The notes: generated by a model from the sequence alone, not told the origin. Counted from the first letter of the stretch, positions 1-9,356 are shown. The stretch is DNA of 61,079 nucleotides from Thermoplasmata archaeon (GCA_022750455.1 JAKIVR010000005.1:1-61079), one strand, 5' to 3'. Numbers and translations are program-made.

Positions 1-2
1 TC

Positions 3-3000
3 AGTGAGCTCACCCAGATCCTGCAGAACCAGCAGACGCCGAGCTCCCCCGAGTTCCAACACTGGTTGACGCACTCCCAAGAGGCGTCGATGTTCGGACC
101 GAACCCGGTGGTGATGCAGAACGCGCTGACCTACTTCCAATCCGAAGGGTTCACGCTGCAGACCCGGGGGATCGCCTCTCTCTCCTTCTCGGGCACGGTC
201 GGCCAGGCCCAGAGCGCGTTCCGAACGGACCTGGTGAACGTCCACTTCCCGAACGGCTCCTTCGGGTCCCTCGACGCCCAACCGCTCTCCCTCCCCGGCG
301 CCCTCGCCCCGTACGTCCAGACCGTCAACGGCGTCGCGGAGACGAGCGTCAACCAGTACGAGATGATCCAGCTCCCGACGGACATCGCCCCGGTGGTCGG
401 TGGTGGCCCGTCGTCGCAGACCGGCTACGCGCAGACGAACCTCTCCGACCTCTACAACTTCACCAACCACGCCTTCGGGTGGACCTCGTACTACACGGAG
501 GGCCCGAAGGGCGAGCAGGTGAAGGTGAACTCGCAGCTCATCACGCCGGGCGGGATCAGCTACGCGTACGACGCCCTCCCCTTGCTCAACGCCGGCTACA
601 ACGGCGACTCCACGGGCACTCCGATCACCATCGCCATCGTGATGGGCCTCGGCCTGAACCCGGGGGATTTCTCCGAGTACGCCCAGCAGGTCTGGAACAA
701 TCCGAACCAGATTCTCGACCGGCTCACCGCCCTCCCCGTCGATGGGGCGTACGGATTGAACGGCACGAAGTACTACACCGACGGAACCTCCGGGGAGATG
801 GCCCTCGATATCGAGTACTCGAGCACCATGGCTCCCGCGGCCCACATCGACGCGGTGTATGGCCAGGGCGGGCTCGACACGAAGACGCTCGATGACGATT
901 ACGCGAAGCTCTGGAGCCTCGCCAAGGCGCCGAACATCATCTCGAACTCCTGGGGCGGGGGCGAGGACTACAACAACCTTTACGGGCCGAACTGGGAGAA
1001 CTTCCAGACGATGAACAACTACATCATGCTCCTGACGGCGATGGGATCGACCGTCCTCGCCTCCTCCGGGGACGGGGGCGGATTCGACCTCGGCGACGGG
1101 GTGCTGACCGCCTCCTATCCGGCCGCCGACCCGTACGTGGTCTCGGTCGACGGCGCCCGGACGGTGCTCGCGGGACCGGACGGACTGCCGTACACCCCGG
1201 TCCCGAGCCTCGGCGCCGTGAACGTGAGCCTCTCCGGCCCCAACGGGCCGAACAACTTCGTCATGCGCGTCGGCACGGCGACCCAGGTGATCAACGAGTC
1301 GTACTGGTACAGCCCCTACTCGAACTACTCCCTTCTCCGGGCGGCCCCGTTCGCGGCCGGCGGGTTCGGGACGAGCAGCTGGTTCAATCAGAGCTGGTGG
1401 GAGCATGGCCAGACGATGCCCAACGTCGGGCGCGAGCTCGGGAGCACGGTCGCGGCCGAGGGCGACTTCAACGAGTCGATCTACTTCGATGGGGCGTGGG
1501 AGTTCAACTACGGCGGGACGAGCTTCGCGTGTCCGACGGCCGCCGGGGAGCTCGCTCTCGTCGAGGATTATCTGGCGGCCCACGGCCACAGCTCGTACCT
1601 CGGGAACGGCAACATCGTCACCGCGACGATCGGCAATGCCTGGTGGAACGGCAACCTCACCCTCGACCCGTACATCGACATCACCAACGGGACCAGCTAC
1701 TGGGCGAACCAGGGCGAGGTCAACGGCTGGTCGTGGACCCCCGGACAGGTCTTCCCGTACAACGGCACCACCCCGACCTACGGCGACACCCACCGCGGGT
1801 GGAACTTCCCTGACGGCTGGGGCATCATCAACGCCTACAACTTTGCGGTCGACCTGAACGCGATGGAGTCGATGCCCGGCAGCTTCGCCTCGATGAACTC
1901 GGCCGGGTCGACGTACGATCCGTCGGTCTGGGGGAATCTTGCGACGAACGGCAGCTACACGCTCCACGTCAACTCGACCTCGGCGATCGATCTCCTCTCG
2001 CCCCGCGTCACCGTCCTCTTCTGGAACGCCTCGGGCGTGGAGACGGCGTCCGTGCCCACGCTGACATCGGACGGGACCGGATACACGTTCTCTCTCGACA
2101 CCACCGGATTCAACAGCGCGGGCTACGTCGTCTTCGAATTCGGGGACTCGACCAATTCGACCCTCGGATTTGCCTATTCCTGGATCGCCCCGTTCATCCC
2201 GAAGGACGAAACGCTCTCGGTCACGGTCGTCGACCCCGCGAGCGGGGTCATCCCGGGCGGAACGCCCGTGTTCAACGCGGCGCTCGGCCAGGACCCGTTC
2301 GTCTACGGCTACCCCGATGACCCTCTGCCCGCCGGGATCTTCCAGGACACGGTCACGGTGCTGGTCACTTACAATGGCGTCCCCGTCTACGACGTCCCCG
2401 TCACCGCCACCATCCCCTCGTACCAGGACATCGCTTGGCAAGGCTCGGAATCGTCGAACCTGACGGGATGGGGCCAGACAGCGGGGGCGGCGACCGTCAC
2501 CAACGAGATGTCGTCGAGCCTGACGAACGTGAGCGGTGAGGCGTTGATCTATACCACCAACGTCAACCGGCCGACGACGTACACCCTCACCGCGTCGTAC
2601 GCGGGACAGGTCGCCCACACGACGTTCCAGGACGTCCCACCGCCCAACATCGCGCCCATCGACAACGACGGCGGCAACTGGTCCGAGTTCGACTGGATCG
2701 ACTTCCAGTCGTGGGAGTACCGGGACGAATTCACGGCGAATCAGCTGGCGTACAACGCCGAGAACCAGTCCGACTACTACTCGGAGATCTACGCGTGGCA
2801 GGGCGAGGACCTGACGGTCAAGGTCACGAACTCCACCGGGGCCAATGTGCCGGACGGCACCAAGGTGTGGCTCGGTACGCTCGACACGGGCCGCCAGACG
2901 GAGTTCAACCTCTATTCGGCGTCGGGAGGCATCTTGGGCATCACCAACACTTCGGGGACGAACTCCTCGACGGGCGCGAATGGGGATCCCGCGGGAGAGG

Positions 3001-4577
3001 CGACCGTCTACGTCCCGGACAACATCACCCCGACCGTCGACGGGGTCACCCAGGTCGGCCCATATCCCGAGACCGCCGTCGAGTATCCGTTGGAGTTCCT
3101 CTCCGTCGATCTCGCGGGACAGCAGAACCGGACCTCGAGCCGGAACGAGCCGTGTTTCCCGTATCCTTTCCCCTTCCAGGCGCCCGTGGCGCTCACCAAC
3201 TGCGTCTACAACAACTCGTATCAGAGGAACTACTCCTCCGCGGCGTTGGCCGTGCTTCCGGACCCGGTGACCGCGTACACCCAGACCCAGGCCGGGAGCC
3301 CGCAGGACTTCTTCCGGACCGGTTCCAACATCTCCTGGGAGGTCAACGTGACCCTACCGGATCTCGACCCGTTCGCCGGCCAGTTCTGGATCGGCTGGGA
3401 GTGGCCCGCCGGCCTCGAGCATATCGTCAATGAGACGGGGTACGTCGATTGTCCCAACAACGATTATGCCAATTGCGCGCCGGCTGGATATCTGACGGTC
3501 GACGCCAATGACAATCAGGCGTACGACGAGTTCGGGAACCTGACCGGCGTCTACACCCCGGGGATCCACACCCTCGAGGTCGTCGTGCGGGACTCTATGG
3601 GGCACGTCTTCACCGCGCGCCACGTCTTCATCATCGGCCAGATCGCGCTCACGGACCTACCGGCCTCGCAGGTGTACACCCCGATCCCGTTCAACCTGAC
3701 CTGGACCCTCAACATCCCCTCGACCCAGGTCTCCAACAAGACGTTCAACGAGTCGCTCGAGATCAGCTACGTGACCAACGTCTTCGTCGACGGCTCGCTC
3801 CAGGGATGCGGTGGGTTCGGCCGACTACGCTGCCCGCAGGTGGTGAACCTCTCGATCCCCGTCCGTCCCGGAGAGACCAACTACACCCAGAACGTGAATC
3901 GGTCGACGTTAGAGCACAACGGGTTCTACTCCGGGGGTACGGACATACCTCCGGGTCAGTACCAGATCCTCGTCTGGCTGAACGCGAACCACAGCGGTTC
4001 GATCTCCCAGGAGGCAGTGACGTACCTGGTGTTCGACCCGCTCGCCGCGGAGATCACCGGACCGTCCGCGAACGCCGTCGTGCCGTTAGGCAACGTGACG
4101 TTATCGTACTCGTACACGGGGCAGTACATCTCGAACGCCCAGCTCTTCGTCTATGCCCAATCGAACCCGACGTCGGCGGTGTTCGAGTCGTCGATCTACT
4201 CGCCGGGCACGGGGATCCGCGGCGGCGGGGTGAGCTGGACGGCGGTGACGCCCGGGGCGTATCGGGTGGCGCTAGGTCTCTCCACCCCGTACGGGAACAG
4301 CTCGATCTCCGAATGGATCAACGTCTCCATGACGAGCCCGTACGTCTGGCTCAACCTGACCCCGGTCGGGGCGCTGGGCGGACTCTCCCCACCGACCGCG
4401 GCGGCGAGCCTCGCCATCGTCGGGGCCCTCGTGGGCCTGACGCTGGGGTACTTCGTGGTCAATCCGAGCCGGCAGAAGGTGCCGTCCGACCGCAAGCTGC
4501 CGACCCCGTCGGACCAGCCCGTACCGTCGAAGTCCCCCGGGACTCCGACCCCGACGTCCACGCCGAGCTCCGGTTGA
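3..4577 (+). CDS. S53 family (sedolisin/kumamolisin-like) peptidase, membrane-anchored; 5' end outside window
   Basis: Secreted serine-carboxyl endopeptidase, expected to work outside the cell at acid pH. The ORF track starts at a TTG (66), but the same frame is open back to base 3 and reads FQHWLT, the typical wording of a pro-kumamolisin propeptide, so the gene begins upstream of the window. Numbering from base 66: the Glu/Asp pair of the S53 triad lies in GEMALDIEY (about residues 244-251), the oxyanion Asp in SSGDGGG (about 334), and the nucleophile Ser in GGTSFACP (about 486). About 850 residues of Ig-like, Asn/Thr-rich ectodomain follow, then one membrane segment (about 1440-1465) and a Pro/Ser/Thr-rich tail rich in Lys near the membrane, predicting C-terminal anchoring. 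At over 1500 aa it is far longer than simple kumamolisins (about 550 aa). Family assignment is secure; the substrate is unknown. Confidence 0.9.
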   Translation, partial: SELTQILQNQQTPSSPEFQHWLTHSQEASMFGPNPVVMQNALTYFQSEGFTLQTRGIASLSFSGTVGQAQSAFRTDLVNVHFPNGSFGSLDAQPLSLPGALAPYVQTVNGVAETSVNQYEMIQLPTDIAPVVGGGPSSQTGYAQTNLSDLYNFTNHAFGWTSYYTEGPKGEQVKVNSQLITPGGISYAYDALPLLNAGYNGDSTGTPITIAIVMGLGLNPGDFSEYAQQVWNNPNQILDRLTALPVDGAYGLNGTKYYTDGTSGEMALDIEYSSTMAPAAHIDAVYGQGGLDTKTLDDDYAKLWSLAKAPNIISNSWGGGEDYNNLYGPNWENFQTMNNYIMLLTAMGSTVLASSGDGGGFDLGDGVLTASYPAADPYVVSVDGARTVLAGPDGLPYTPVPSLGAVNVSLSGPNGPNNFVMRVGTATQVINESYWYSPYSNYSLLRAAPFAAGGFGTSSWFNQSWWEHGQTMPNVGRELGSTVAAEGDFNESIYFDGAWEFNYGGTSFACPTAAGELALVEDYLAAHGHSSYLGNGNIVTATIGNAWWNGNLTLDPYIDITNGTSYWANQGEVNGWSWTPGQVFPYNGTTPTYGDTHRGWNFPDGWGIINAYNFAVDLNAMESMPGSFASMNSAGSTYDPSVWGNLATNGSYTLHVNSTSAIDLLSPRVTVLFWNASGVETASVPTLTSDGTGYTFSLDTTGFNSAGYVVFEFGDSTNSTLGFAYSWIAPFIPKDETLSVTVVDPASGVIPGGTPVFNAALGQDPFVYGYPDDPLPAGIFQDTVTVLVTYNGVPVYDVPVTATIPSYQDIAWQGSESSNLTGWGQTAGAATVTNEMSSSLTNVSGEALIYTTNVNRPTTYTLTASYAGQVAHTTFQDVPPPNIAPIDNDGGNWSEFDWIDFQSWEYRDEFTANQLAYNAENQSDYYSEIYAWQGEDLTVKVTNSTGANVPDGTKVWLGTLDTGRQTEFNLYSASGGILGITNTSGTNSSTGANGDPAGEATVYVPDNITPTVDGVTQVGPYPETAVEYPLEFLSVDLAGQQNRTSSRNEPCFPYPFPFQAPVALTNCVYNNSYQRNYSSAALAVLPDPVTAYTQTQAGSPQDFFRTGSNISWEVNVTLPDLDPFAGQFWIGWEWPAGLEHIVNETGYVDCPNNDYANCAPAGYLTVDANDNQAYDEFGNLTGVYTPGIHTLEVVVRDSMGHVFTARHVFIIGQIALTDLPASQVYTPIPFNLTWTLNIPSTQVSNKTFNESLEISYVTNVFVDGSLQGCGGFGRLRCPQVVNLSIPVRPGETNYTQNVNRSTLEHNGFYSGGTDIPPGQYQILVWLNANHSGSISQEAVTYLVFDPLAAEITGPSANAVVPLGNVTLSYSYTGQYISNAQLFVYAQSNPTSAVFESSIYSPGTGIRGGGVSWTAVTPGAYRVALGLSTPYGNSSISEWINVSMTSPYVWLNLTPVGALGGLSPPTAAASLAIVGALVGLTLGYFVVNPSRQKVPSDRKLPTPSDQPVPSKSPGTPTPTSTPSSG

Positions 4578-4602
4578 GCTGGGACGTCGGACCGCGGTCG
4601 GT

Positions 4603-5832
4603 CTAGGCGAACCGTAGCTTCGGGTAGTTCCGTCGCCAGGCGAGCACTTCGGCACCGACCCGCTCCCCCCGGACACCCGATCGGAGGAGCAGTTCGGCGA
4701 GCCGCGGCATCTCCGTCGGGGTGAGCCCGAGCCGGGCGATCTCGGCGGTCCCGAGCCGACCCACGAGATCGGTGATGAGGCGGCTTCGCTCCCACCGTCG
4801 GCCGATCGCCCCTGGTCCGAGGCCGGACGCGGCGCGGAGCCGGGGGAGGTCGATCACGAGCTGGTGGGATTCGGTGAAGTCCCGCTCCGCGGCGAGCAGC
4901 GGGAGCCCGCCGGGTGCGAGCGCGGCGCCGAGCGCCCGGGCATTGGAGATCGTCGTCTGCGCGTACTCGGGCCCGACCCGCTCCATCTCGAGCAGCGTCT
5001 GGCCGAGCGCCGCGATCCGGTGCCAGTGCGCGTTGTCGAAGACGCGCCAGACGAGCGCCGGGGCGATCTGGGCGAAGAGGTCCTCCCGGTTCGTCACCAA
5101 CAGACCGCCCTGGGGGCCCGGGAACGTCTTGTGCGTGCTGCCGAACATCACGTCCGCGCCCTCACGCAGCGGGTCCTGGAAGGTGCCGCCCGCGATCAGC
5201 CCGAGCACGTGGGAAGCGTCGTACAGCACGAGGGCGCCCGCCGCGTGGGCCTCCTCGGCGATCTCGCGGAGCGGGTACGGGAACAGCACCACGCTCTGTC
5301 CGAGAAGGACGGCCGCCGGCCGCTCCCGCCGGATCTCGACGGCGACCTCGGCCGGGTCCAGGATCTCGGCCGGCGATCGGACGGGCAACGGACGCATCAC
5401 ATAGTCGAGCACCGCGTGGAGGTACCCCGGCCCGTAGCCGTCGTAGCCTCCCGCCTCGGCGGGAACGGCCAGGAACTTGGAGCCGCGGGGCAACAGCGGT
5501 ACTAGGGCGCTCATCGCCGCGATGTGACCGGAGAGGGGGCGGGTCGTCGCCCACTTCGCCCGGAACACCCGGGCCGCCGCGGCGTCGGCGAGCGCCTCGA
5601 TCTCATCGGTGTAGCGGGTGCCCCCGTACGCGTTGTCCACGGTCTCGCCGTTGACCTGATGGGGTCCGGGCAGCGTATACCGCCCTGCGAGGTCGGAGGC
5701 GAGCAGACGTCGCGCCGCGGGAGAGACGGCGTTCTCGCTCGGCAAGAGGTTGAAGACTTCCCGACCGCGCCAGCGGTCGTGGGCGCGGACGAGCGCGGCG
5801 AGGTGGCGCTCGGACTCAGTGGCTCCCGGCAT
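4603..5832 (-). CDS. glyA: Serine hydroxymethyltransferase
   Basis: PLP enzyme that interconverts serine and glycine with transfer of a one-carbon unit to a pterin carrier (tetrahydrofolate, or tetrahydromethanopterin in many archaea). The N-terminus carries the family signature NLLPSENAVSP, followed by a YGGTRY substrate-loop motif. The Schiff-base lysine sits in GSTHKTFPGPQGG near residue 235, preceded by YDASHVLGL, which supplies the PLP-contacting Asp and His. At 409 aa it has the usual length. The ATG at 5832 overlaps the 3' end of csl4 by 17 nt, so it is probably the last gene of the minus-strand run that begins with the PRC-barrel protein. The pterin used cannot be told from sequence. 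Confidence 0.93.
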   Translation of the reverse strand: MPGATESERHLAALVRAHDRWRGREVFNLLPSENAVSPAARRLLASDLAGRYTLPGPHQVNGETVDNAYGGTRYTDEIEALADAAAARVFRAKWATTRPLSGHIAAMSALVPLLPRGSKFLAVPAEAGGYDGYGPGYLHAVLDYVMRPLPVRSPAEILDPAEVAVEIRRERPAAVLLGQSVVLFPYPLREIAEEAHAAGALVLYDASHVLGLIAGGTFQDPLREGADVMFGSTHKTFPGPQGGLLVTNREDLFAQIAPALVWRVFDNAHWHRIAALGQTLLEMERVGPEYAQTTISNARALGAALAPGGLPLLAAERDFTESHQLVIDLPRLRAASGLGPGAIGRRWERSRLITDLVGRLGTAEIARLGLTPTEMPRLAELLLRSGVRGERVGAEVLAWRRNYPKLRFA

Positions 5833-6430
5833 GGTGTCCGCCGGGGGCGCGCGCCTTCAGGGGCGCGTGCAGGGTCCCGTAGCTGTGGCTCATCTTGCGG
5901 GTCTCCGTGGCGCCGCATCGGGGGCAGTGGAGTCCCCGATCCCCCCCGGCGAGGATCCCGTGGCAGCTGTGGCAACGGGCCGCGACGACGCCGAGCGAGG
6001 CGGGCGCGGTGGTGAGCTTGACCGTCGGTTGGGCCTGGAGCACCTTGGCGAGGACGATGTCGCCGGTCGAGAACGCCTCGTTGAGGGAGTCGGTGTACCC
6101 CTCCTTGGCCTTGGAGATGTGGATCGTCGCTTCGGGCGTCCCCGGGACCGCCCGGTTCGTGGACGCGTCGGACAGGAGCGTGACGATCGCCATCTGGCTC
6201 TTCAGCTCGTCCACCCGGGCGTACACGAGGTCGCCCTCCCCGAGATGGGGGATGGCGTGGACGGCCCGGACCGAGACCGAGCGGTCGTTGGCGTCGACGT
6301 GGGTACTTCCGAGAAGGGCGGCGTAGACCCGGCCCTGCTCTTCGTAGGTGCCGTGGCCCGGGACGAACTCTTCGGCGGTGCCCAGCAACTCGCCTGGCAG
6401 GACCAGGCGGCTCGCGTGCGATGCAGTCAT
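5816..6430 (-). CDS. csl4: Exosome complex RNA-binding protein Csl4
   Basis: Cap subunit of the archaeal RNA exosome, which binds RNA and directs it to the Rrp41/Rrp42 core. The N-terminal domain reads LPGELLG..EEFVPGHGTYEEQGRVYA, the classic Csl4 opening. A central S1 RNA-binding domain follows (about residues 60-135), then a C-terminal zinc ribbon with CHSCHG and CPRCG. The listed start is the internal ATG at 6430, not the ORF-track start at 6460, because this ATG overlaps the stop of the upstream methyltransferase in an ATGA junction, the expected arrangement for coupled translation. About 204 aa, normal length. No Rrp4, Rrp41 or Rrp42 gene is in the window. Confidence 0.93.
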   Translation of the reverse strand: MTASHASRLVLPGELLGTAEEFVPGHGTYEEQGRVYAALLGSTHVDANDRSVSVRAVHAIPHLGEGDLVYARVDELKSQMAIVTLLSDASTNRAVPGTPEATIHISKAKEGYTDSLNEAFSTGDIVLAKVLQAQPTVKLTTAPASLGVVAARCHSCHGILAGGDRGLHCPRCGATETRKMSHSYGTLHAPLKARAPGGHHAGSH

Positions 6431-7026
6431 GGTGTGTTCGGCTTCGGCGTCACGATCCACAGGTCCACTTCGAGCTCCACCCGCGCCTTCCGATGGTGCG
6501 GAAGGGTCGCCGGGAGGGGCCAGTGAACCGGGATCGTCTCGTCGATGCCTCCACCCGAGTCGACCGTCAGACGGGCTATAAAGGTTCGGGAGTCGGAGAG
6601 GGCGAACGCGTAGATCCGACGGTGGGCGACGCGGAACGCGGTGGCCCAGAACGGCCGGTCCGCATGTCGGAACTGGGCCCCGAACGGGGCGTTCATGAGG
6701 ACCGAGTCGACGGGCTCGTCGAACAGCTCGACCGAGCCCTCCATCACCTCCAGCTTCACGTCCGTGGCGGCCGCGTTCTGGCGCAACACGTCCACCACCT
6801 CGGGATCGATCTCGACGGCGTGGACCGGTCGGGCGCCGGAGAGGGCGGCGCCGATCGCCAGGATCCCGGGGCCGGCCCCGAGGTCCGCGACGGACCGTCC
6901 CCGGAGGTCGCCCCGCCGATCGGCCTCGGTGAGCAGCCGAATGGCGAGCTCGGAAGGGGTGGACAACTGCTCCCGCCGGGCGGAGGGATGGGGGAACCCC
7001 TGCAGCTCGTGGAGCTGGGCGCCCAA
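6427..7026 (-). CDS. METTL5-like N6-adenine rRNA methyltransferase
   Basis: Class I SAM-dependent methyltransferase of the METTL5 (archaeal COG2263) type, expected to methylate an adenine N6 in small-subunit rRNA. Visible are an N-terminal TPSELA segment, the SAM-binding motif DLGAGPGILAIGA (about residues 47-59), VEIDPEV for motif II, and a catalytic motif IV reading MNAPFGAQ where the family usually has NPPFG. The downstream HADRPFW block also matches METTL5-like proteins. The Pro-to-Ala change in motif IV is unusual and may affect target-base stacking. The gene starts 50 nt downstream of tRNA-Leu and overlaps csl4 (ATGA), linking it to RNA metabolism. Family is confident; the exact target base is inferred. 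Confidence 0.85.
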   Translation of the reverse strand: MGAQLHELQGFPHPSARREQLSTPSELAIRLLTEADRRGDLRGRSVADLGAGPGILAIGAALSGARPVHAVEIDPEVVDVLRQNAAATDVKLEVMEGSVELFDEPVDSVLMNAPFGAQFRHADRPFWATAFRVAHRRIYAFALSDSRTFIARLTVDSGGGIDETIPVHWPLPATLPHHRKARVELEVDLWIVTPKPNTP

Positions 7027-7076
7027 CGTCGCCCGACGGAGGGTCGGCGCGGCAGCTTCGCGGCGCCCCGGGGCGA

Positions 7077-7192
7077 TGCGGGGAGCCGGATTTGAACCGG
7101 CGGACGCCTTACGCGACAGGATCTCTCACGGCGGCCGGACGAGCCGGCGCCGGTTTAAGTCCTGCGCCGTTGCCAGGCTTGGCTATCCCCGC
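7077..7192 (-). tRNA. tRNA-Leu (anticodon UAA) with a 31-nt anticodon-loop intron
   Basis: Read on the minus strand, the acceptor stem GCGGGGA pairs fully with TCCCCGC and is followed by discriminator A. The D-arm (GCC/GGC) and the T-arm GCCGG-TTCAAAT-CCGGC are complete. The anticodon stem CAGGA/TCCTG encloses a loop whose anticodon is TAA, so leucine. The long variable arm fits a class II tRNA. A 31-nt insertion after position 37 interrupts the loop. The mature tRNA would be 85 nt. No 3' CCA is encoded. The gene begins 3 nt after the PRC-barrel stop codon and ends 50 nt before the methyltransferase, so it is probably transcribed with them and excised from the message. Confidence 0.93.
7123..7153 (-). 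other. Intron of tRNA-Leu, canonical 37/38 position
   Basis: About 31 nt separate CTTAAA from ATCCTG in the anticodon loop. The insert folds on itself (GCCGG-CTCGT-CCGGC), and its ends lie next to the anticodon stem as expected for a bulge-helix-bulge substrate of archaeal splicing endonuclease. The exact ends can shift by one or two bases because of the A/G-rich junctions. Confidence 0.85.
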
Positions 7193-7195
7193 GTG

Positions 7196-7492
7196 TTACC
7201 GGGCCGGGGCGGCCACGGCTTCAGCCTGCGGTGGGTGGGCCGGTGCCTTCTTCATCGAGACGCGTCGGGGGAAGAACCGAAGGATCACGACATCGTTGAC
7301 CGCGGACACCCAGCGATACGGGACATTGATCGGTTTGGACTCCTCGACTAACAGGCCGCTCGGCTCCGCCAGGAAGAGACCGTCGATCTTGGCGTTCTCG
7401 ACGTCGACGACAAGGTTCGTGACCTCGCCGAGAAGACGTCCGTCGTTCGTGTACACCTGGCGTCCCAGAAGCTCCGTCGACTCAACCAGCAT
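7196..7492 (-). CDS. PRC-barrel domain protein
   Basis: Small 98-aa protein made almost wholly of one PRC-barrel fold (about residues 5-78): VESTELLGRQVYTNDGRLLGEV, then VVDVENAKIDGLFL and VPYRWVSAVNDVVIL, the alternating beta pattern of the family. A short basic and Ala/Pro-rich tail follows. In archaea such proteins are common, and roles in RNA metabolism or cell division have been proposed for different members; nothing here decides which. A TATA-like box lies about 38 nt upstream of the ATG. The stop codon is 3 nt from the tRNA-Leu gene, so it appears to lead a transcript containing the tRNA, the METTL5-like gene, csl4 and glyA. Confidence 0.85.
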   Translation of the reverse strand: MLVESTELLGRQVYTNDGRLLGEVTNLVVDVENAKIDGLFLAEPSGLLVEESKPINVPYRWVSAVNDVVILRFFPRRVSMKKAPAHPPQAEAVAAPAR

Positions 7493-7524
7493 GACGTGGA
7501 CCTAGCTGCCCGACCGTGGTGCCC

Positions 7525-7534
7525 CCTTTTAACC
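7525..7534 (-). promoter_or_regulatory. TATA-like promoter of the PRC-barrel/tRNA-Leu/csl4/glyA run
   Basis: On the minus strand GGTTAAAAGG lies about 38 nt before the PRC-barrel ATG in a GC-rich background. It predicts a start site near 7504 and a short leader. Assigned by position and composition only. Confidence 0.45.
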
Positions 7535-7562
7535 GTTGTCACGGAGTCGCAGCGCCGGGACG

Positions 7563-9356
7563 TCAGCCGGCGTCGCCGGGGCCCTCGACCGCGTGGTGCC
7601 GGACCTGGGAGGTGTACAACTTCACCAACTCGTCGGCCGTCGTCGCCTCTTCGGGACCCTTGTCCTCCCGGAAGTTCCCGGTAAAGCGCGGGAAACGGAG
7701 GGCGAACCCGGCGCCGGGACGAACCGCCCCGAACGCCGCCCGGTGGATCGCGCTCAGGCTCAGCTCCGCCCCTCGGACCTCGAGGACGAGACCGGGCCGG
7801 AACCATTGGTCAGGCACGATCGAGGAAGAGACGTTCTTGGGCGATTCCGGGGACCGGAACCGCTCGAGTCGTTTCGGCATCTCCGCGAGCTGCGCATCGT
7901 CGAACCCGCTGCCGGCTTTACAGAAGGTCTCGTACAGGTCGCTCTGCCGGTTGTACGTTGCCAACAGGAACGCTCCGAACGCCCCCGCCCGCCGGCCGCG
8001 GCCGTGGAACGCGCCCACGACGACGCCGTCTATCGAATCGGCGAGAGAGATCGTGTACTCGCGCTTGTACTTGATCCACCAGAACCCCCGGGCCCCGGCG
8101 CGATACCGGCTGCCCGCCGCGAGTGACTTGGCCATGACCCCCTCGCAGCCGTCGGCGATCGATTCGTCGAAGAACGCGGTCGCCTCCTCCACCGATGCGA
8201 CGACGCGCTGGGTCGCGAGCTGGACCCGATCCGTGGGCGCGAGGATCTTCTCCAGACGGTGGCGCCGCGCGGGGAAGTCCAGCTCCGCGCTCTCCTCGTC
8301 GCCGGCCAGGAGCACGTCGAAGAGGAACAGACGGACGGGCACCTCGGCCTGCATCCGCTCCAGGTCGTACTTTCGACCCCGCCGACGGGAGATCTCCTGG
8401 AACGGTTGCAGCTCCCCGGTCTCGGGGGAGACGGAGACACACTCTCCCTCGACGATGGCCGGCCGGGTGGTGATCACCTTCGGCAGCTCCTCGATGAGCT
8501 CCGGGAACTGGGCGCTCATCTCCTCGAGACGACGGGAGAACAGCTTCGCGGGTCCCGTCGCCGGGATGTGGGCCTGGATCCGCAGCCCATCGTACTTGTA
8601 CTCCAGGGCCGCCCCGCCGTCCATCCGCTTCAGCACGTCCACGAGGTCAGGAGATCGCTCCGCCAGCATCGGCCGGATCGGTCGACCGACCTGGAGATGG
8701 ATCCCTTGGAGACCGGGGAGGCCATCCTTCGCCAACGACGTCGCCACGAGCCCGAGATCGCTCGAGACGTTGTACGCGTTCTCGATCGGAAGGCGCGCGG
8801 CCTTGTCCCCCGGAGCAAACGCGTCCGCCAACGAGTCGAGAATCGTCTGGGTGCCGACCCCGAGGCGCAGCTGGCCGAGTACGAGCCGGGTGAGGTACTT
8901 CGCTTCGGACGGGCCGGCGCCCCGGAGCACCTCCGCGAGAAGTTCGATCTTCTTCTTCTGCGACCCGTCCCCGCTCGCCGTGGCGATGGCGAGCAGCGCC
9001 GCGTACACTTCGCGGACGGTGGAGGTGCGTCCGGCCCCCTCGCCTCCCGACGGCCCGCCGGCCGCAAGCTCGGCGGCCGTCGTTCCAAGGTCCCCGCTTT
9101 GCCGGACGTGCTGGGCGACCTTCTCCTCGGGGATCCCGAGCGCGTCGGCCAAGGCTCGCCGCGCGAGCTGACCGGCGACACCCAGCTCGATCCCTTCGAA
9201 CTCCGGCCGCAGGAGCCCCTGGGAGAGGTAGACCGCCTCCGCGATCTCGTCGGGAGGCAGCCGCTGGAACAGCTCGGCCAGGATCTGGCGCATCTCGAGG
9301 CGCTTGGTCGTCGCGGCGAGCTTGTCGTACGTGGCCACGAGCTCAGCGAACTGCAC
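7563..9356 (-). CDS. lig: ATP-dependent DNA ligase
   Basis: Seals nicks in replication and repair through a lysine-AMP intermediate. The adenylation motif EYKYDGLR (Lys near residue 253) is present with downstream nucleotidyltransferase motifs (IVEGECV, FLFDVLL, EGVMAKS, WWIKYKREY) and an N-terminal helical DNA-binding domain typical of archaeal/eukaryotic ligase I. The ORF track extends to 9500, but the extra 48 residues are low-complexity, Arg/Pro/Ser-rich and lie over rpe. I place the start at GTG 9356 (VQFAELV...), giving 597 aa, the standard archaeal size, and a 14-nt overlap with the rpe stop. It is probably translated from the rpe transcript. Confidence 0.93.
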   Translation of the reverse strand: MQFAELVATYDKLAATTKRLEMRQILAELFQRLPPDEIAEAVYLSQGLLRPEFEGIELGVAGQLARRALADALGIPEEKVAQHVRQSGDLGTTAAELAAGGPSGGEGAGRTSTVREVYAALLAIATASGDGSQKKKIELLAEVLRGAGPSEAKYLTRLVLGQLRLGVGTQTILDSLADAFAPGDKAARLPIENAYNVSSDLGLVATSLAKDGLPGLQGIHLQVGRPIRPMLAERSPDLVDVLKRMDGGAALEYKYDGLRIQAHIPATGPAKLFSRRLEEMSAQFPELIEELPKVITTRPAIVEGECVSVSPETGELQPFQEISRRRGRKYDLERMQAEVPVRLFLFDVLLAGDEESAELDFPARRHRLEKILAPTDRVQLATQRVVASVEEATAFFDESIADGCEGVMAKSLAAGSRYRAGARGFWWIKYKREYTISLADSIDGVVVGAFHGRGRRAGAFGAFLLATYNRQSDLYETFCKAGSGFDDAQLAEMPKRLERFRSPESPKNVSSSIVPDQWFRPGLVLEVRGAELSLSAIHRAAFGAVRPGAGFALRFPRFTGNFREDKGPEEATTADELVKLYTSQVRHHAVEGPGDAG

